This document shows positions 1-8,304 of a stretch of 64,000 nucleotides of DNA, piece by piece. The stretch covers positions 22,135 through 86,134 of the forward strand of contig JBJENV010000021.1 in assembly GCA_051880375.1 (NCBI GenBank), given 5' to 3'. Both the position numbers and the translations under genes were made by a program. The notes under the pieces are model-generated. The model did no database searches and was not told where the DNA came from. It was given only the letters and a program-made list of their open reading frames with translations. Position 1 is the stretch's first letter, and each line of letters begins with the position of its first letter. Source of the stretch: SIG299 sp051880375 (GTDB taxonomy: Bacteria > Bacillota > Clostridia > Lachnospirales > Lachnospiraceae).

Positions 1-396
1 GCAGAAAGAGAAAAGGTAGACTTAAGGTTATACCGTGTCATCTATAATGCGATTGAAGATGTCGAAGCCGCAATGAAGGGCATGCTGGATCCGGAATACG
101 AAGAAAAGATTATCGGCCATGCGGAAGTAAGACAGACCTTTAAGGCATCCGGTGTCGGTATGATTGCCGGTTCCTATGTATTGGACGGTAAGATTATAAG
201 AGGCTGCAGCGCCAGAATTACAAGAGAAGGCGAGCAGATTTTCGACGGACCGCTTGCTTCGTTGAAGCGTTTCAAGGATGATGTAAAAGAAGTTGCAGCC
301 GGCTACGAATGCGGTCTTGTATTTGAAAAATTCAATGACCTTCAGGAGTTTGACCAGGTGGAACTGTATATGATGGTAGAGGTACCAAGAAAATGA
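1..396 (+). CDS. infB: Translation initiation factor IF-2, C-terminal fragment
   Basis: The reading frame is open from base 1 and ends at 396, giving the last 131 residues of a protein whose start lies before the window. The residues match the last beta-barrel domain of IF-2, the domain that binds the formyl-Met end of initiator tRNA; AEVRQTFKASG and IAGSYVLDGKI are typical of it. IF-2 is a GTPase that places fMet-tRNA on the ribosome; the GTPase domain is not in view. The stop overlaps the start of rbfA (ATGA), so the two are translationally coupled. This is the usual infB-rbfA order of Firmicutes. Confidence 0.95.
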   Translation, partial: AEREKVDLRLYRVIYNAIEDVEAAMKGMLDPEYEEKIIGHAEVRQTFKASGVGMIAGSYVLDGKIIRGCSARITREGEQIFDGPLASLKRFKDDVKEVAAGYECGLVFEKFNDLQEFDQVELYMMVEVPRK

Positions 397-794
397 GAAA
401 AAACAGTGTAAAGAATACGCGTATCAACCAGGAAGTTCTAAAAGAGCTTTCTGTGCTGATACGCACAGAATTAAAGGACCCGCGAATTCATCCGATGACA
501 ACGGTTGTTGCTGTGGAGGTAGCACCGGATTTAAAAACGGCAAAGGTCTATGTCAGTGTGCTTGGTGATGAGCAGGCGCAGAAGGATACACTAAAGGGCT
601 TAAAGAGTGCTGCTCCGTTTTTACGCACTCAGCTGGCACATACGCTGAACCTTCGGAACACGCCTCAGCTGTTTTTCACGGTAGACCAATCGATTGAGTA
701 CGGCGTTCATATGTCCAAGCTGATAGACGATGTAATCGCAAGCATGCCGGAACGTGAAGACGAAGAAATTGACGAAGAAACTGACGAAGAATAA
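393..794 (+). CDS. rbfA: Ribosome-binding factor A
   Basis: A 133-residue protein of the RbfA family, a small KH-like factor that binds the 30S subunit and helps mature the 5' end of 16S rRNA, especially in the cold. The conserved start (INQEVLKELSVLIRTELKDP) and the segment TAKVYVSVLGDE are clear. The C-terminus is an acidic tail rich in Glu and Asp, a common feature of the family. The gene starts inside the infB stop and is followed after 30 bases by truB. The DHH phosphoesterase gene (nrnA) often found between rbfA and truB in related genomes is absent here. Confidence 0.95.
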   Translation: MRKNSVKNTRINQEVLKELSVLIRTELKDPRIHPMTTVVAVEVAPDLKTAKVYVSVLGDEQAQKDTLKGLKSAAPFLRTQLAHTLNLRNTPQLFFTVDQSIEYGVHMSKLIDDVIASMPEREDEEIDEETDEE

Positions 795-824
795 AGCGGA
801 CACAAACGGAGAGGAAGAAACCCG

Positions 825-1733
825 ATGAACGGTGTCATCAATGTATATAAAGAAAAGGGCTTTACGTCGCACGATGTCGTTGCCAAGCTGCGCGGCATCT
901 TAAAAGAACGGCGTATCGGTCATACCGGAACACTGGACCCGGAGGCAGAGGGTGTCCTTCCGGTCTGCATCGGAACGGCAACGAAACTGTGTGATATGCT
1001 CACCGACAAGAGTAAGGTATACCGTGCCGAAATTATGTTTGGCGTGGCAACTGATACCGAGGATATGACAGGAACTATCATCAAAGAGCTTCCTGTCACT
1101 TCTACGGCAGAGGAGTTACCGCCGGTACTTGAAAGCTTTCTCGGAACAACCTTGCAGATTCCTCCGATGTATTCCGCAATCAAAGTGGAAGGAAAAAAGC
1201 TTTACGAGCTGGCGCGGGAAGGAAAGACGGTAGAACGAAAGGCACGTGAAATCACAATTCATGCAATAGAACTGAAACGGATTTCCACGAACGAAGACGG
1301 GACGCTTTCGGAAGCAGTCATAGAAGTCACCTGCGGCAAGGGAACTTATATCCGCAGTCTGTGCAGAGATATCGGAGAGCGCCTCGGTACCTGTGCCTGT
1401 ATGAAATCACTGTTAAGGCTTAGGTCAGGTGAGTTTTGTATCGAACAGTCGATGCGGCTTTCAGAAATTGAAGAAGCTGTAAAGAATCATACGATAGAGA
1501 AATCACTTATTTCAGTAGAAAGCATATTTGCTTCCTGCGGCCGTCTTCTGATGAAACCGGAGTGGGATAAGCTTCTTCATAACGGAAACCGGCTTCCGGA
1601 GCAGACATGTGAAGTGTCCGGAGACAGGACAAGAGTTCGGGCATACGATTCGGTCGGAAGCTTTTGCGGCATTTATGAATTTGAGGAGAAGACACAGGAC
1701 TATGCTCCGGTAAAAATGTTTCTGGAACGATAA
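825..1733 (+). CDS. truB: tRNA pseudouridine(55) synthase TruB
   Basis: A 302-residue pseudouridine synthase that converts U55 in the T-loop of tRNAs. The catalytic motif GHTGTLDPEAEGVLPV is near residues 32-47, with Asp38 as the catalytic aspartate. Further family motifs are YSAIKVEGKKLYELAREG and CGKGTYIRSLCRDIG. The length is normal for the family. It is preceded by a GAGAGGAAG ribosome binding site and lies between rbfA and ribF, its standard neighbours, so it is probably transcribed with infB. Confidence 0.95.
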   Translation: MNGVINVYKEKGFTSHDVVAKLRGILKERRIGHTGTLDPEAEGVLPVCIGTATKLCDMLTDKSKVYRAEIMFGVATDTEDMTGTIIKELPVTSTAEELPPVLESFLGTTLQIPPMYSAIKVEGKKLYELAREGKTVERKAREITIHAIELKRISTNEDGTLSEAVIEVTCGKGTYIRSLCRDIGERLGTCACMKSLLRLRSGEFCIEQSMRLSEIEEAVKNHTIEKSLISVESIFASCGRLLMKPEWDKLLHNGNRLPEQTCEVSGDRTRVRAYDSVGSFCGIYEFEEKTQDYAPVKMFLER

Positions 1734-1783
1734 GGATTATTCTGTTCGCTCCGGGAGAGATAGAAAAGGTTGAAGAGTTATTT

Positions 1784-2722
1784 ATGATGAAAATAATCAA
1801 AGAGATAACGGAATATGACGGAGCCTGCTGCGCCATCACACTTGGAAAGTTTGACGGGATACACAGAGGCCACCAGCAGCTGCTTCATAAGGTGTTTGAT
1901 GCAAAGAAACAGGGGCTTCGGGCAGTTGTGTTTACGTTTGACCGTTCTCCGTCCCAACTGTTTTCCGGTGAGCCGTTTACCGCACTGTTTACAGAGCGCG
2001 AAAAGCAGGAATATTTAAGACAGCTGGGAATGGATACTTACATTTTATACCCCTTTACGAAAGAAACGGCAGCCATGGAGCCGGAGCAGTTTATCAAAGA
2101 AATTCTGGTCGACACCTTGCATGCAAAAAAAATCGTAGTCGGAACGGATTATCACTTCGGTAAGCAGAGAAAAGGCGATGCGGAGATGCTTGCACGATTT
2201 GCCGGAGAGTACGGTTATGAATTTGAAGCAGTGGAAAAGCTGAGATATCAGGGAGAAATTATCAGCAGTACCCGGATTCGTGAGGCAGTCCGTGAGGGTA
2301 GGATGGAAGAAGCCGAAGTAATGCTTGGCAGACCGTATTCCTTTTCGGGCACAATTGAACATGGGAGAGGACTTGGACATACGCTTGGTTTTCCTACCAT
2401 TAATCTTAAGCTTTCCGAAGAAAAGATTCTTCCGCCATACGGAGTATACTGTTCCGAAACATGGATTGACGGTGTGAAGTATTTCGGAATTTCCAATATC
2501 GGCTGCAAACCGACGGTGCAGAAGGAGAAGCAGTACGGCATTGAAACGCACCTGTTTGACTGCGATGAAAACCTGTACGGAAAGGATGCAGTCGTGCAGT
2601 TGCTGCACCATACGAGAAAAGAAGTACAATTCCATTCCGTGGAAGAATTAAAGTTACAGCTTGAGAAAGACGTACAGGACGGAAGAAGCTTTGCAGAAAG
2701 CAGAGCACAAGCGGAAAAATAG
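1784..2722 (+). CDS. ribF: Bifunctional riboflavin kinase / FAD synthetase
   Basis: A 312-residue enzyme that makes FMN and then FAD from riboflavin. The N-terminal nucleotidyltransferase half shows GKFDGIHRGHQQLL (about residues 21-34) and ISSTRIR near residue 165. The C-terminal riboflavin kinase half begins near residue 186 with the GTIEHGRGLGHTLGFPTINL region. Two ATG codons lie in tandem at 1784 and 1787; either could be the start because the upstream ribosome binding site (AAGAGTT) is weak. It is the last gene of the infB group, ending just before a long hairpin terminator shared with the convergent regulator gene. Confidence 0.93.
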   Translation: MMKIIKEITEYDGACCAITLGKFDGIHRGHQQLLHKVFDAKKQGLRAVVFTFDRSPSQLFSGEPFTALFTEREKQEYLRQLGMDTYILYPFTKETAAMEPEQFIKEILVDTLHAKKIVVGTDYHFGKQRKGDAEMLARFAGEYGYEFEAVEKLRYQGEIISSTRIREAVREGRMEEAEVMLGRPYSFSGTIEHGRGLGHTLGFPTINLKLSEEKILPPYGVYCSETWIDGVKYFGISNIGCKPTVQKEKQYGIETHLFDCDENLYGKDAVVQLLHHTRKEVQFHSVEELKLQLEKDVQDGRSFAESRAQAEK

Positions 2723-2743
2723 AGATTAAAAAAGAAAGATGAT

Positions 2744-2821
2744 AAAGAAATATGTCAACATGTTGCGGAAATATATCAGAGCGAAATGATAAATTTCCGC
2801 AAGTTGTTGACATATTTCTTT
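2744..2821. terminator. Long bidirectional hairpin between ribF and the MocR gene
   Basis: Two 29-base arms (2744-2772 and 2793-2821) are inverted copies with only two mismatches and enclose a 20-base loop. The left arm is preceded by an A-rich stretch and the right arm runs into a T-rich stretch, so the structure could end transcription from both sides. It lies exactly between the convergent stop codons of ribF and the MocR-type regulator. The stem is much longer than an ordinary terminator, so an origin as a small inverted-repeat element is possible. Confidence 0.75.
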
Positions 2822-2834
2822 TTTTTTCTTGATA

Positions 2835-4241
2835 TCATATGTTCTCGTGTTGTAAAGCCAGATAAAGCCTTGCAATCTTTTCTTCGGTTTCTTCTTCCGG
2901 AACACCGGCAAAGCCAAGCAGAAAGGTAGGCGCGGTCGTAGAAACAGGTGTAATTTCATGTTCCTTCAGACTGTAAAGATGAAGACCTGCCATACCGGCG
3001 CGCTTTTGAATTTCTTCTTCGGTACCATAGCCTGAAAAACTGACGACAAGATGAAGTCCCGCATTTTCACCGGAAACGGTAACGGAAGCTCCAAACTGAC
3101 GGAGTGCCCGTAGCATGGCGTCGTGCCTCTGGTGGTAGGTCTTGCGCATTTTATTTAAGTGGCGTTCCAGATAACCGCCGCGGATAAATTCGGTCAGAAT
3201 TTTCTGGTCTACGCGGGAAACCGTAGAAGAATAGTAAGGGAATCGTTCCTGATACCGACGGCGTAGCTCCGACGGAAGCACCATATAGCTGACACGGATA
3301 GCGGGTGCAATCGCGCGGGAAAACGTACCAAGATAAATGACACGACCCTTGGTATCCATCCCCTGAAGCGAAGGAATCGGAAGTCCTTTATAGCGGAATT
3401 CACTGTCATGGTCGTCTTCAATGATATATCGGTTATCGGAGCGGTATGCCCATTCAAGCAGCTCGCTGCGGTGGGTAACCGGCATGACAACCCCCAGCGG
3501 GTACTGATGCGACGGAGTTACATAGGCAATGGAAGAATCGCTGGCAGAAAGAACTGCCAGGTCTATGCCTGTAGAAGTGACCGAAATCGGATTTACGGTG
3601 CGCCCCAAACCGCAGAAAATGCGGTAGGCACGCAGGTAGGTCGGATTTTCCATTGCAATTTTCTGCTCGGAATCAAACAGTCCGCAGAGCAGCATCAGCA
3701 GATAATCGGTACCGGCACCGATGAGTATCTGGTCGGGCGAACAGTGTACACCACGGGATTGCGAAAGGTATTCCGCGATTGCCGAACGAAATTCAAAATC
3801 ACCGGACGGGTCACCAAGCGATAAGGTCTGCGCATTCAAATTACCTACAGCATCATTCATCAGTTTACGCCAGATAGTATACGGAAACAGTTCCGTGTCA
3901 ATGGCAAACGGAGAGAAGCTGTAGGTGATTTTTTTGTCTTTTTTCACGATAACAGGAGATTCTACGTGATTAGAATATTGTTCTAATGAAGTAGAAAAAG
4001 AAACATCCGCAACAAAATATCCGCTTTTCTCCTTTGCATAAATATAACCTTCGGACAAAAGCTGCTCATACGCACTGTTTACCGTGCTCCGGCTGACGGT
4101 AAGCTGCTCTGCAAGCACGCGCGACGAAGGAAGCTTTGAGCCGCAGGCAAGCGTGCCGTCGGAAATTTTAGCCTTCATATATTGATAAATCTGTTCATAC
4201 AGCGGTGTGGACAAGCTTTGGTCCAGAGGAATTAACAGCAT
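2835..4241 (-). CDS. MocR/PdxR-family GntR regulator with aminotransferase-like domain, PLP lysine missing
   Basis: A 468-residue protein with a GntR winged helix at about residues 10-78 (PLYEQIYQYMKAKISDG, SSRVLAEQLTVSRSTVNSAY) followed by a fold-type I aminotransferase-like domain. Family members use bound PLP to sense vitamin B6 or amino compounds. Here the motif that normally reads GTFSK reads GTFSR (Arg309) and the usual EDDYDSEF reads EDDHDSEF, so the Schiff-base lysine and a PLP-contacting tyrosine are both replaced. The start at 4241 is chosen because a perfect AGGAGGT lies just upstream (4246-4252); an open frame continues 34 codons further but lacks such a site. No vitamin B6 genes are adjacent, so its target is unknown. 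Confidence 0.88.
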   Translation of the reverse strand: MLLIPLDQSLSTPLYEQIYQYMKAKISDGTLACGSKLPSSRVLAEQLTVSRSTVNSAYEQLLSEGYIYAKEKSGYFVADVSFSTSLEQYSNHVESPVIVKKDKKITYSFSPFAIDTELFPYTIWRKLMNDAVGNLNAQTLSLGDPSGDFEFRSAIAEYLSQSRGVHCSPDQILIGAGTDYLLMLLCGLFDSEQKIAMENPTYLRAYRIFCGLGRTVNPISVTSTGIDLAVLSASDSSIAYVTPSHQYPLGVVMPVTHRSELLEWAYRSDNRYIIEDDHDSEFRYKGLPIPSLQGMDTKGRVIYLGTFSRAIAPAIRVSYMVLPSELRRRYQERFPYYSSTVSRVDQKILTEFIRGGYLERHLNKMRKTYHQRHDAMLRALRQFGASVTVSGENAGLHLVVSFSGYGTEEEIQKRAGMAGLHLYSLKEHEITPVSTTAPTFLLGFAGVPEEETEEKIARLYLALQHENI

Positions 4242-4273
4242 TGGGACCTCCTGAAAAATTTGAATTCTTGAAC

Positions 4274-4303
4274 ATTGTAACACAGAAAAACGGGGCTTGT
4301 CAC
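4274..4303 (-). promoter_or_regulatory. Promoter of the MocR-type gene
   Basis: On the minus strand GTGACA (4298-4303) and TACAAT (4274-4279) are separated by 18 bases, resembling a sigma-A promoter. It sits about 33 bases before the ATG and its ribosome binding site. Confidence 0.55.
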
Positions 4304-4320
4304 TATGTAAAAAATTTTCA

Positions 4321-4346
4321 TGCATGGACAACAGAGTGTCCATGCA
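4321..4346. promoter_or_regulatory. Perfect 10-bp inverted repeat between divergent genes
   Basis: TGCATGGACA and TGTCCATGCA form a perfect inverted repeat with a 6-base spacer. A second palindrome, ATAACGTTAT, lies about ten bases further on. They sit between the divergent MocR-type gene and the lipoprotein gene, so they may be an operator; there is no T-run, which argues against a terminator. Confidence 0.5.
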
Positions 4347-4405
4347 CTTTGATAGAATAACGTTATCAAAAGAAAAACGCCGAAAGACGGCAGAAAGAGG
4401 ACGTT

Positions 4406-5368
4406 ATGAGATTAGAAAAATTCAAAGTATTTGGGATGGCTATGGCACTGGCAGGAATAATCCTGTTTACCTGTGGATGCGGCAGTAAAGAAACAACAGA
4501 AGAAAAGGCCGAAAAACTGATGGAAGAAGGAAAGTATGAGGAAGCGATTGAACTTATCGTTAACGAGGAAGGGCAGGAGGAACTGCTGAAAAGAGCAAAA
4601 ATGGAACGTAAGTACCAAAATTACATAAAAGAAGAAGAAAAAGAAGCAGCCTTAAAGGATGTTACAGAATATTACAATGAGGAAGGCTATACCGAATGCA
4701 GCTTTTTGAGTGACAGAGACGAAGTGGAAAACCGTTTAAAAAAATATTACGGAACATGGTATCCGGAAGGAAAGGATACGGAAGTTCTATTTGACGAGTT
4801 TCAGTTTATGGGACGGGACTATGGAGTCCGATATGTAATTTCGGAATATGTCAATCTGATGGACTGTGAAGCGGAACGAGGAACCATTCAGCTTTATTAT
4901 CTGGATGACGAAGATCATCCGTTTTATATGGATGTAATTAGCAGTTATGTGATTACTTCACCGGAAGAGGGTTTTGGTTACAATATATTATATGAAACAT
5001 CGCTAAACAGGAAAACGAAAGCCTATTATACCTGCAGCAATACCGAATATGAAGAAGCTGTTATTGCGGAGATTCTATATTATTCAGAAGACAGTATTAT
5101 TGAAAAGACACGGGATGCAGCAGAAGAACAGATATATGCGGAACTGAGTAAGAGTAATAAAGATGGCTGGATTTTTCATAAAGTAAATGTGTTAGACAGC
5201 TATCTGGAATATGATTCTGAAGATAAAAAGATTGTCTGCAATTTAACGATGACTTATAACGGCAATATCTTCGATATTCTTGGCACAAGTACTTACAAGT
5301 ATTACGTGACAGCAGAGTTCAAAATTAAGAATGGTGATGTCGTTTTGATTTCTTTAGAGGTTGATTAA
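4406..5368 (+). CDS. Predicted lipoprotein, unknown function
   Basis: A 320-residue protein with a hydrophobic signal segment (residues about 9-22) ending in TCGCGS, so Cys25 is the probable lipidated residue. Next comes a charged stretch with a TPR-like helix pair (AEKLMEEGKYEEAIELI), then a Glu/Tyr-rich beta-type region that I cannot assign to a family. It should be anchored on the outer face of the membrane. The start follows GAAAGAGGACGTT. It stands alone at the left edge of the accessory region, diverging from the MocR-type gene and ending in a perfect hairpin. Confidence 0.8.
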   Translation: MRLEKFKVFGMAMALAGIILFTCGCGSKETTEEKAEKLMEEGKYEEAIELIVNEEGQEELLKRAKMERKYQNYIKEEEKEAALKDVTEYYNEEGYTECSFLSDRDEVENRLKKYYGTWYPEGKDTEVLFDEFQFMGRDYGVRYVISEYVNLMDCEAERGTIQLYYLDDEDHPFYMDVISSYVITSPEEGFGYNILYETSLNRKTKAYYTCSNTEYEEAVIAEILYYSEDSIIEKTRDAAEEQIYAELSKSNKDGWIFHKVNVLDSYLEYDSEDKKIVCNLTMTYNGNIFDILGTSTYKYYVTAEFKIKNGDVVLISLEVD

Positions 5369-5391
5369 GATAAGATTATTGAGGATGCAAA

Positions 5392-5434
5392 CCTTGTCAG
5401 TCAAGGAGTGGTAGCTCATTTCTGACTGACAAGG
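5392..5434. terminator. 12-bp perfect hairpin between convergent genes
   Basis: CCTTGTCAGTCA (5392-5403) and TGACTGACAAGG (5423-5434) are perfect inverted copies with a 19-base loop. The pair sits between the convergent lipoprotein and XRE genes. There is no clear T-run on either side, so termination strength is uncertain. Confidence 0.55.
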
Positions 5435-5471
5435 AATCATTGTAAAACATAGACTAGTAGAAGAGTTATAT

Positions 5472-5801
5472 TTACTTATCGTGGGGAGGTAGCTCATTCG
5501 CATGAAGAGAGGATAAAAAATCAAGAAGCAGTTTTTGCTGATTGTCGGTAAGACGTGCATAAGCAGTAAGCAGCTGAGCCTGCTCTTTTGTAAGCTCACA
5601 GGGAATACCATCAGAAAAGAACTGTGCCATTGTTATGTGATAAGCATCACATATTTTCCCTAACGAAGTAATGGACGGTAGCATGTTTTTATTATACCAG
5701 GAAGAGATGGTAGACTGCGGAATATCTGCTTCTAATGAGAGGCGATATTCTGTCCAACCACGTTCTTTTCTTAACTCTAAAATTCGATTCAATATATCCA
5801 T
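5472..5801 (-). CDS. XRE-family helix-turn-helix regulator
   Basis: A 109-residue DNA-binding protein. The N-terminal 65 residues form a Cro/CI-type HTH (LRKERGWTEYRLSLEADIPQ then STISSWYNKNMLPSITSLGKI). The C-terminal part, ELTKEQAQLLTAYARLTDNQQ, is a helical tail seen in many small Clostridial regulators. A GAGGTGA ribosome binding site (5806-5812) supports the ATG at 5801. It is divergent from the surface-protein operon, so the palindrome at 5883-5898 may be its operator. Confidence 0.88.
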   Translation of the reverse strand: MDILNRILELRKERGWTEYRLSLEADIPQSTISSWYNKNMLPSITSLGKICDAYHITMAQFFSDGIPCELTKEQAQLLTAYARLTDNQQKLLLDFLSSLHANELPPHDK

Positions 5802-5842
5802 AAATTCACCTCAATATATCAAATACTATAACGAAGAATAAG

Positions 5843-5871
5843 TTGACAAATAAGAATTATAATCGTAATAT
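5843..5871 (+). promoter_or_regulatory. Promoter of the surface protein / ExbBD-like gene run
   Basis: TTGACA (5843-5848), 17 bases, then TAATAT (5866-5871): a near-consensus sigma-A promoter facing the gene at 5957. This is the only strong promoter I see before the closely spaced run that reaches 11064. Confidence 0.65.
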
Positions 5872-5882
5872 TTATATGATAT

Positions 5883-5898
5883 GTCATAGTATTATGAC
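5883..5898. promoter_or_regulatory. Palindrome GTCATA-N4-TATGAC, candidate XRE operator
   Basis: A perfect 6-bp inverted repeat with a 4-base spacer lies just downstream of the expected transcription start of the promoter at 5843-5871. Size and position suit a small XRE repressor such as the one encoded divergently at 5472-5801. This is inference from position. Confidence 0.4.
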
Positions 5899-5956
5899 GA
5901 AAAAACGTAAATTATTTATGAATTTACACAAAAGAATGAAAACAGAGGAGGAACTT

Positions 5957-7750
5957 ATGAAAAGGAAGAAATGGAAAACATATATTGCAGGGATGGTAGT
6001 TGTAATATGTCTTGGAAGCAATATTCTTCCAAGTATATCAAAGAATTATCATGCGGTATATGCAACGGAAGAAACCGAAGTACGTAACGTAAATTTGAAC
6101 AATGATGGTAAAATTGCCGGGATTACCAACCCGACCCCTGCGTCCGCGTCTGATTCTGAATGGAAAGGAAGCTATATTTATTATGGTAAATATAGACAGA
6201 GCATACCTTTTTATTCACATTTGCCGTGGGTTGATATTCCTGAAGAAGTAATTAAATGGCGCGTTCTTTCTTCTAATACAACAGAGTATAGTAAGGGGAA
6301 TGAATCTACAATTTTATTGTTATCTGATAGAGTATTAGATCAGGTAGAATTTAATATTTATGAAAATGATTCTTCTGCAAATGATTACAGTAAATCTAAC
6401 TTAAGAAAATGGTTGAATAGCGAAACATATGAGAATAATGGATATACAGAAAGTGGATTTTTGAAGGCAGCATTTACATTATTAGAGCGTGAAGCAATTG
6501 CTGTCAGTATAAAAGCTCCAGCTTTGAAAAATGATTACTTTGACAGCGGACTTTCTCAAGGAAATATTAGAGATAAGGTTTTCTTGCTTGGAACAAGAGA
6601 TGTACTAAATACTGAATATGGCTTTTATGCAAATCAGGATGAGGAAAGTTTGAATACATTAAGCTTAAAATCAACCGATTATGCAAAAAAACAAGGAGCA
6701 AATGATTCGGGAAAACCTGTTTCATGGTGGCTGCGCTCCGCATCAAAAGAATCCAATGGAAGTATCGCATATTTTATGAATCAATCTGGAAAGATTAGTG
6801 AGAGTACTGTTAGTGATTCAACAATCGGAATTGCACCGGCAATCAATATAGATTTATCTTCCATTATGTTTACTTCTTCCGGTAAAGGAAAAAACAAGGG
6901 AGACTCATTTAAAGAAACAAATCTATCAAATACAGATGCATGGTACTTAACACTTGCAGGAGGCACTGACTTTACTGCAGAATGGGGTAAAGTAGAAGAT
7001 CGTACTGTAACAATCAGAGTTACCAATCTTGGAAAACCAAAGGATGATGTGAAGTATACACAACTCTCAGCAATGTTGGTAGATGATACAGGAACAGTTA
7101 TCTGTTATGGAAAACTGGAAAAAAATGATGATTTAACGGGAGATGTTAAGATTAAAATACCTGATAGCTTAGAAGCAAAGGTTTACACTTTGAAAATATT
7201 TGCAGAGGATATTGATGATAAGGAAGTGGATTATGCAAGTAATATGGTGGATTTTACAGTTAAACTATTAGATAAGGGAGTAGCCAATGTTACGGTAACA
7301 CCAACGCCAACACCGACACCAAGTCCAACGCCAACACTGACACCAAGTCCAACGCCAACACTGACACCAAGTCCAACGCCGACACCGACACCAACACCGA
7401 CACCGACACCAACACCAAGTCCAACGCCGACACCGACACCAAGTCCAACGCCGACACCAACGCCGACACCAACGCCAAGCCTGACACCGAGTCCAACACC
7501 AGAACCGGCGTCAAAATCAGAATCAACACCAGAGCCAGCTCAAACTTCTGAGAAAACGTCAATCGAAGATGTAAAACCTACTAAAATGGTAGATAAAAAT
7601 GACGCGGAAAATCAAGAGAATAATCAGGAAGCAATGAGTGGTGAAATAAGTGAGGAAGCGTTTTCTATTATGACTCCGCTCATTTTCATAGTAGTGATTT
7701 TAGTTATTATAGTAATTCTTGCATATTTAATATTTTCTAAAAGGAAATAG
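5957..7750 (+). CDS. Membrane-anchored surface protein with DUF6273-like domain and Thr-Pro linker
   Basis: A 597-residue protein. The start at 5957 is chosen because GAGGAGGA lies just upstream; the open frame extends 38 codons further without such a site. It has a signal segment (KKWKTYIAGMVVVICLGSNI), then a domain resembling DUF6273: YIYYGKYRQSIP, WRVLSSN, ILLLSDRVLDQ, LRKWLNSE, VFLLGTRDVL and WWLRSAS occur in the family order. A beta-rich domain follows, then a Thr/Pro/Ser tandem linker, and a C-terminal membrane helix (LIFIVVILVIIVILAYLIF) with a basic tail. There is no LPXTG sortase signal. It is probably displayed on the cell surface. Function is unknown; it heads the ExbBD-like gene run. 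Confidence 0.82.
   Translation: MKRKKWKTYIAGMVVVICLGSNILPSISKNYHAVYATEETEVRNVNLNNDGKIAGITNPTPASASDSEWKGSYIYYGKYRQSIPFYSHLPWVDIPEEVIKWRVLSSNTTEYSKGNESTILLLSDRVLDQVEFNIYENDSSANDYSKSNLRKWLNSETYENNGYTESGFLKAAFTLLEREAIAVSIKAPALKNDYFDSGLSQGNIRDKVFLLGTRDVLNTEYGFYANQDEESLNTLSLKSTDYAKKQGANDSGKPVSWWLRSASKESNGSIAYFMNQSGKISESTVSDSTIGIAPAINIDLSSIMFTSSGKGKNKGDSFKETNLSNTDAWYLTLAGGTDFTAEWGKVEDRTVTIRVTNLGKPKDDVKYTQLSAMLVDDTGTVICYGKLEKNDDLTGDVKIKIPDSLEAKVYTLKIFAEDIDDKEVDYASNMVDFTVKLLDKGVANVTVTPTPTPTPSPTPTLTPSPTPTLTPSPTPTPTPTPTPTPTPSPTPTPTPSPTPTPTPTPTPSLTPSPTPEPASKSESTPEPAQTSEKTSIEDVKPTKMVDKNDAENQENNQEAMSGEISEEAFSIMTPLIFIVVILVIIVILAYLIFSKRK
7298..7501 (+). repeat. Thr-Pro/Ser-Pro tandem repeat inside a surface protein
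   Basis: About 200 bases of hexamer-like repeats (CCAACG, CCGACA, CCAAGT types) encode a stalk of Thr-Pro with occasional Ser-Pro and Leu-Thr-Pro. Because the unit is 6 bases, slippage would change the stalk length without breaking the frame. The long open frame on the opposite strand here is only a by-product. Confidence 0.85.
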
Positions 7751-7820
7751 ATAAATACAATCATAAAGATAATTTTCTATAAACAGAAAAAATACCACAG
7801 AGATAAAATGGAGGAATACA

Positions 7821-8300
7821 ATGAAGAAGATAACGAAGAGGATAATCCTAGTTATAATTGTTGTAGCAGCTGTGTTAGGAATATTAGGTATGTACAGCTG
7901 CTCAGGAGGTGGTTTTGGCAATGGGAATGGGAATGGAGATGGAAGCGGTAACGGAAACGGTGTCGAAAATACATCAGGTAATAATGCAGAGGAGAATGAT
8001 AACTCCAAAGAGACACCTTCAACAGTTATTGAAAATACGGATGTAATTATTCCATTGACTAAAGAGTTTTCCGTGATAATTGAGAAAAGTGATATTTTAT
8101 ATAACAATGAGATGATAAGTAGCGCACAAAGCTTAGTAGATATCATAAAAAAACAGTTATCAGAAGGTGAACAGGCATTAGTAATTTTACATGATGATAC
8201 GGCTGTTGAAAATACTCTTGAGGATATAAAAAATACGTTAGACAAAAATAAAATTCCTTGGATAACACCAACGCCTATTCCATCAACAAAGGAGAAATAG
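7821..8300 (+). CDS. Small secreted/lipoprotein-like protein with ExbD-like domain (copy 1)
   Basis: A 159-residue protein: a membrane or signal segment (residues about 9-25, IILVIIVVAAVLGILG) with a weak lipobox ending at Cys27, a low-complexity Gly-Asn linker, then a C-terminal domain of about 75 residues. That domain (FSVIIEKSDILYNNEMI, QALVILHDDTAVENTLEDI, NTLDKNKIPW) follows the pattern of the periplasmic ExbD/TolR domain: a short strand, a x-Asn turn, a helix, then V-I-x-x-D, and a last helix before a final strand. The similarity is by eye. It is followed four bases later by a paralogue. An outer-face accessory of the neighbouring ExbB/ExbD-like pair is a reasonable inference. Confidence 0.7.
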   Translation: MKKITKRIILVIIVVAAVLGILGMYSCSGGGFGNGNGNGDGSGNGNGVENTSGNNAEENDNSKETPSTVIENTDVIIPLTKEFSVIIEKSDILYNNEMISSAQSLVDIIKKQLSEGEQALVILHDDTAVENTLEDIKNTLDKNKIPWITPTPIPSTKEK

Positions 8301-8304
8301 AGGC

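Noticed and set aside
5410..5498. Direct repeat GGTAGCTCATT at 5410-5420 and 5488-5498 as an insertion target duplication
   Set aside because: The second copy is within the XRE coding region, and no insertion-element features lie between them.
7290..7562. Long minus-strand frame rich in Leu-Val-Ser repeats
   Set aside because: It is the antisense of the Thr-Pro repeat and has no ribosome binding site.
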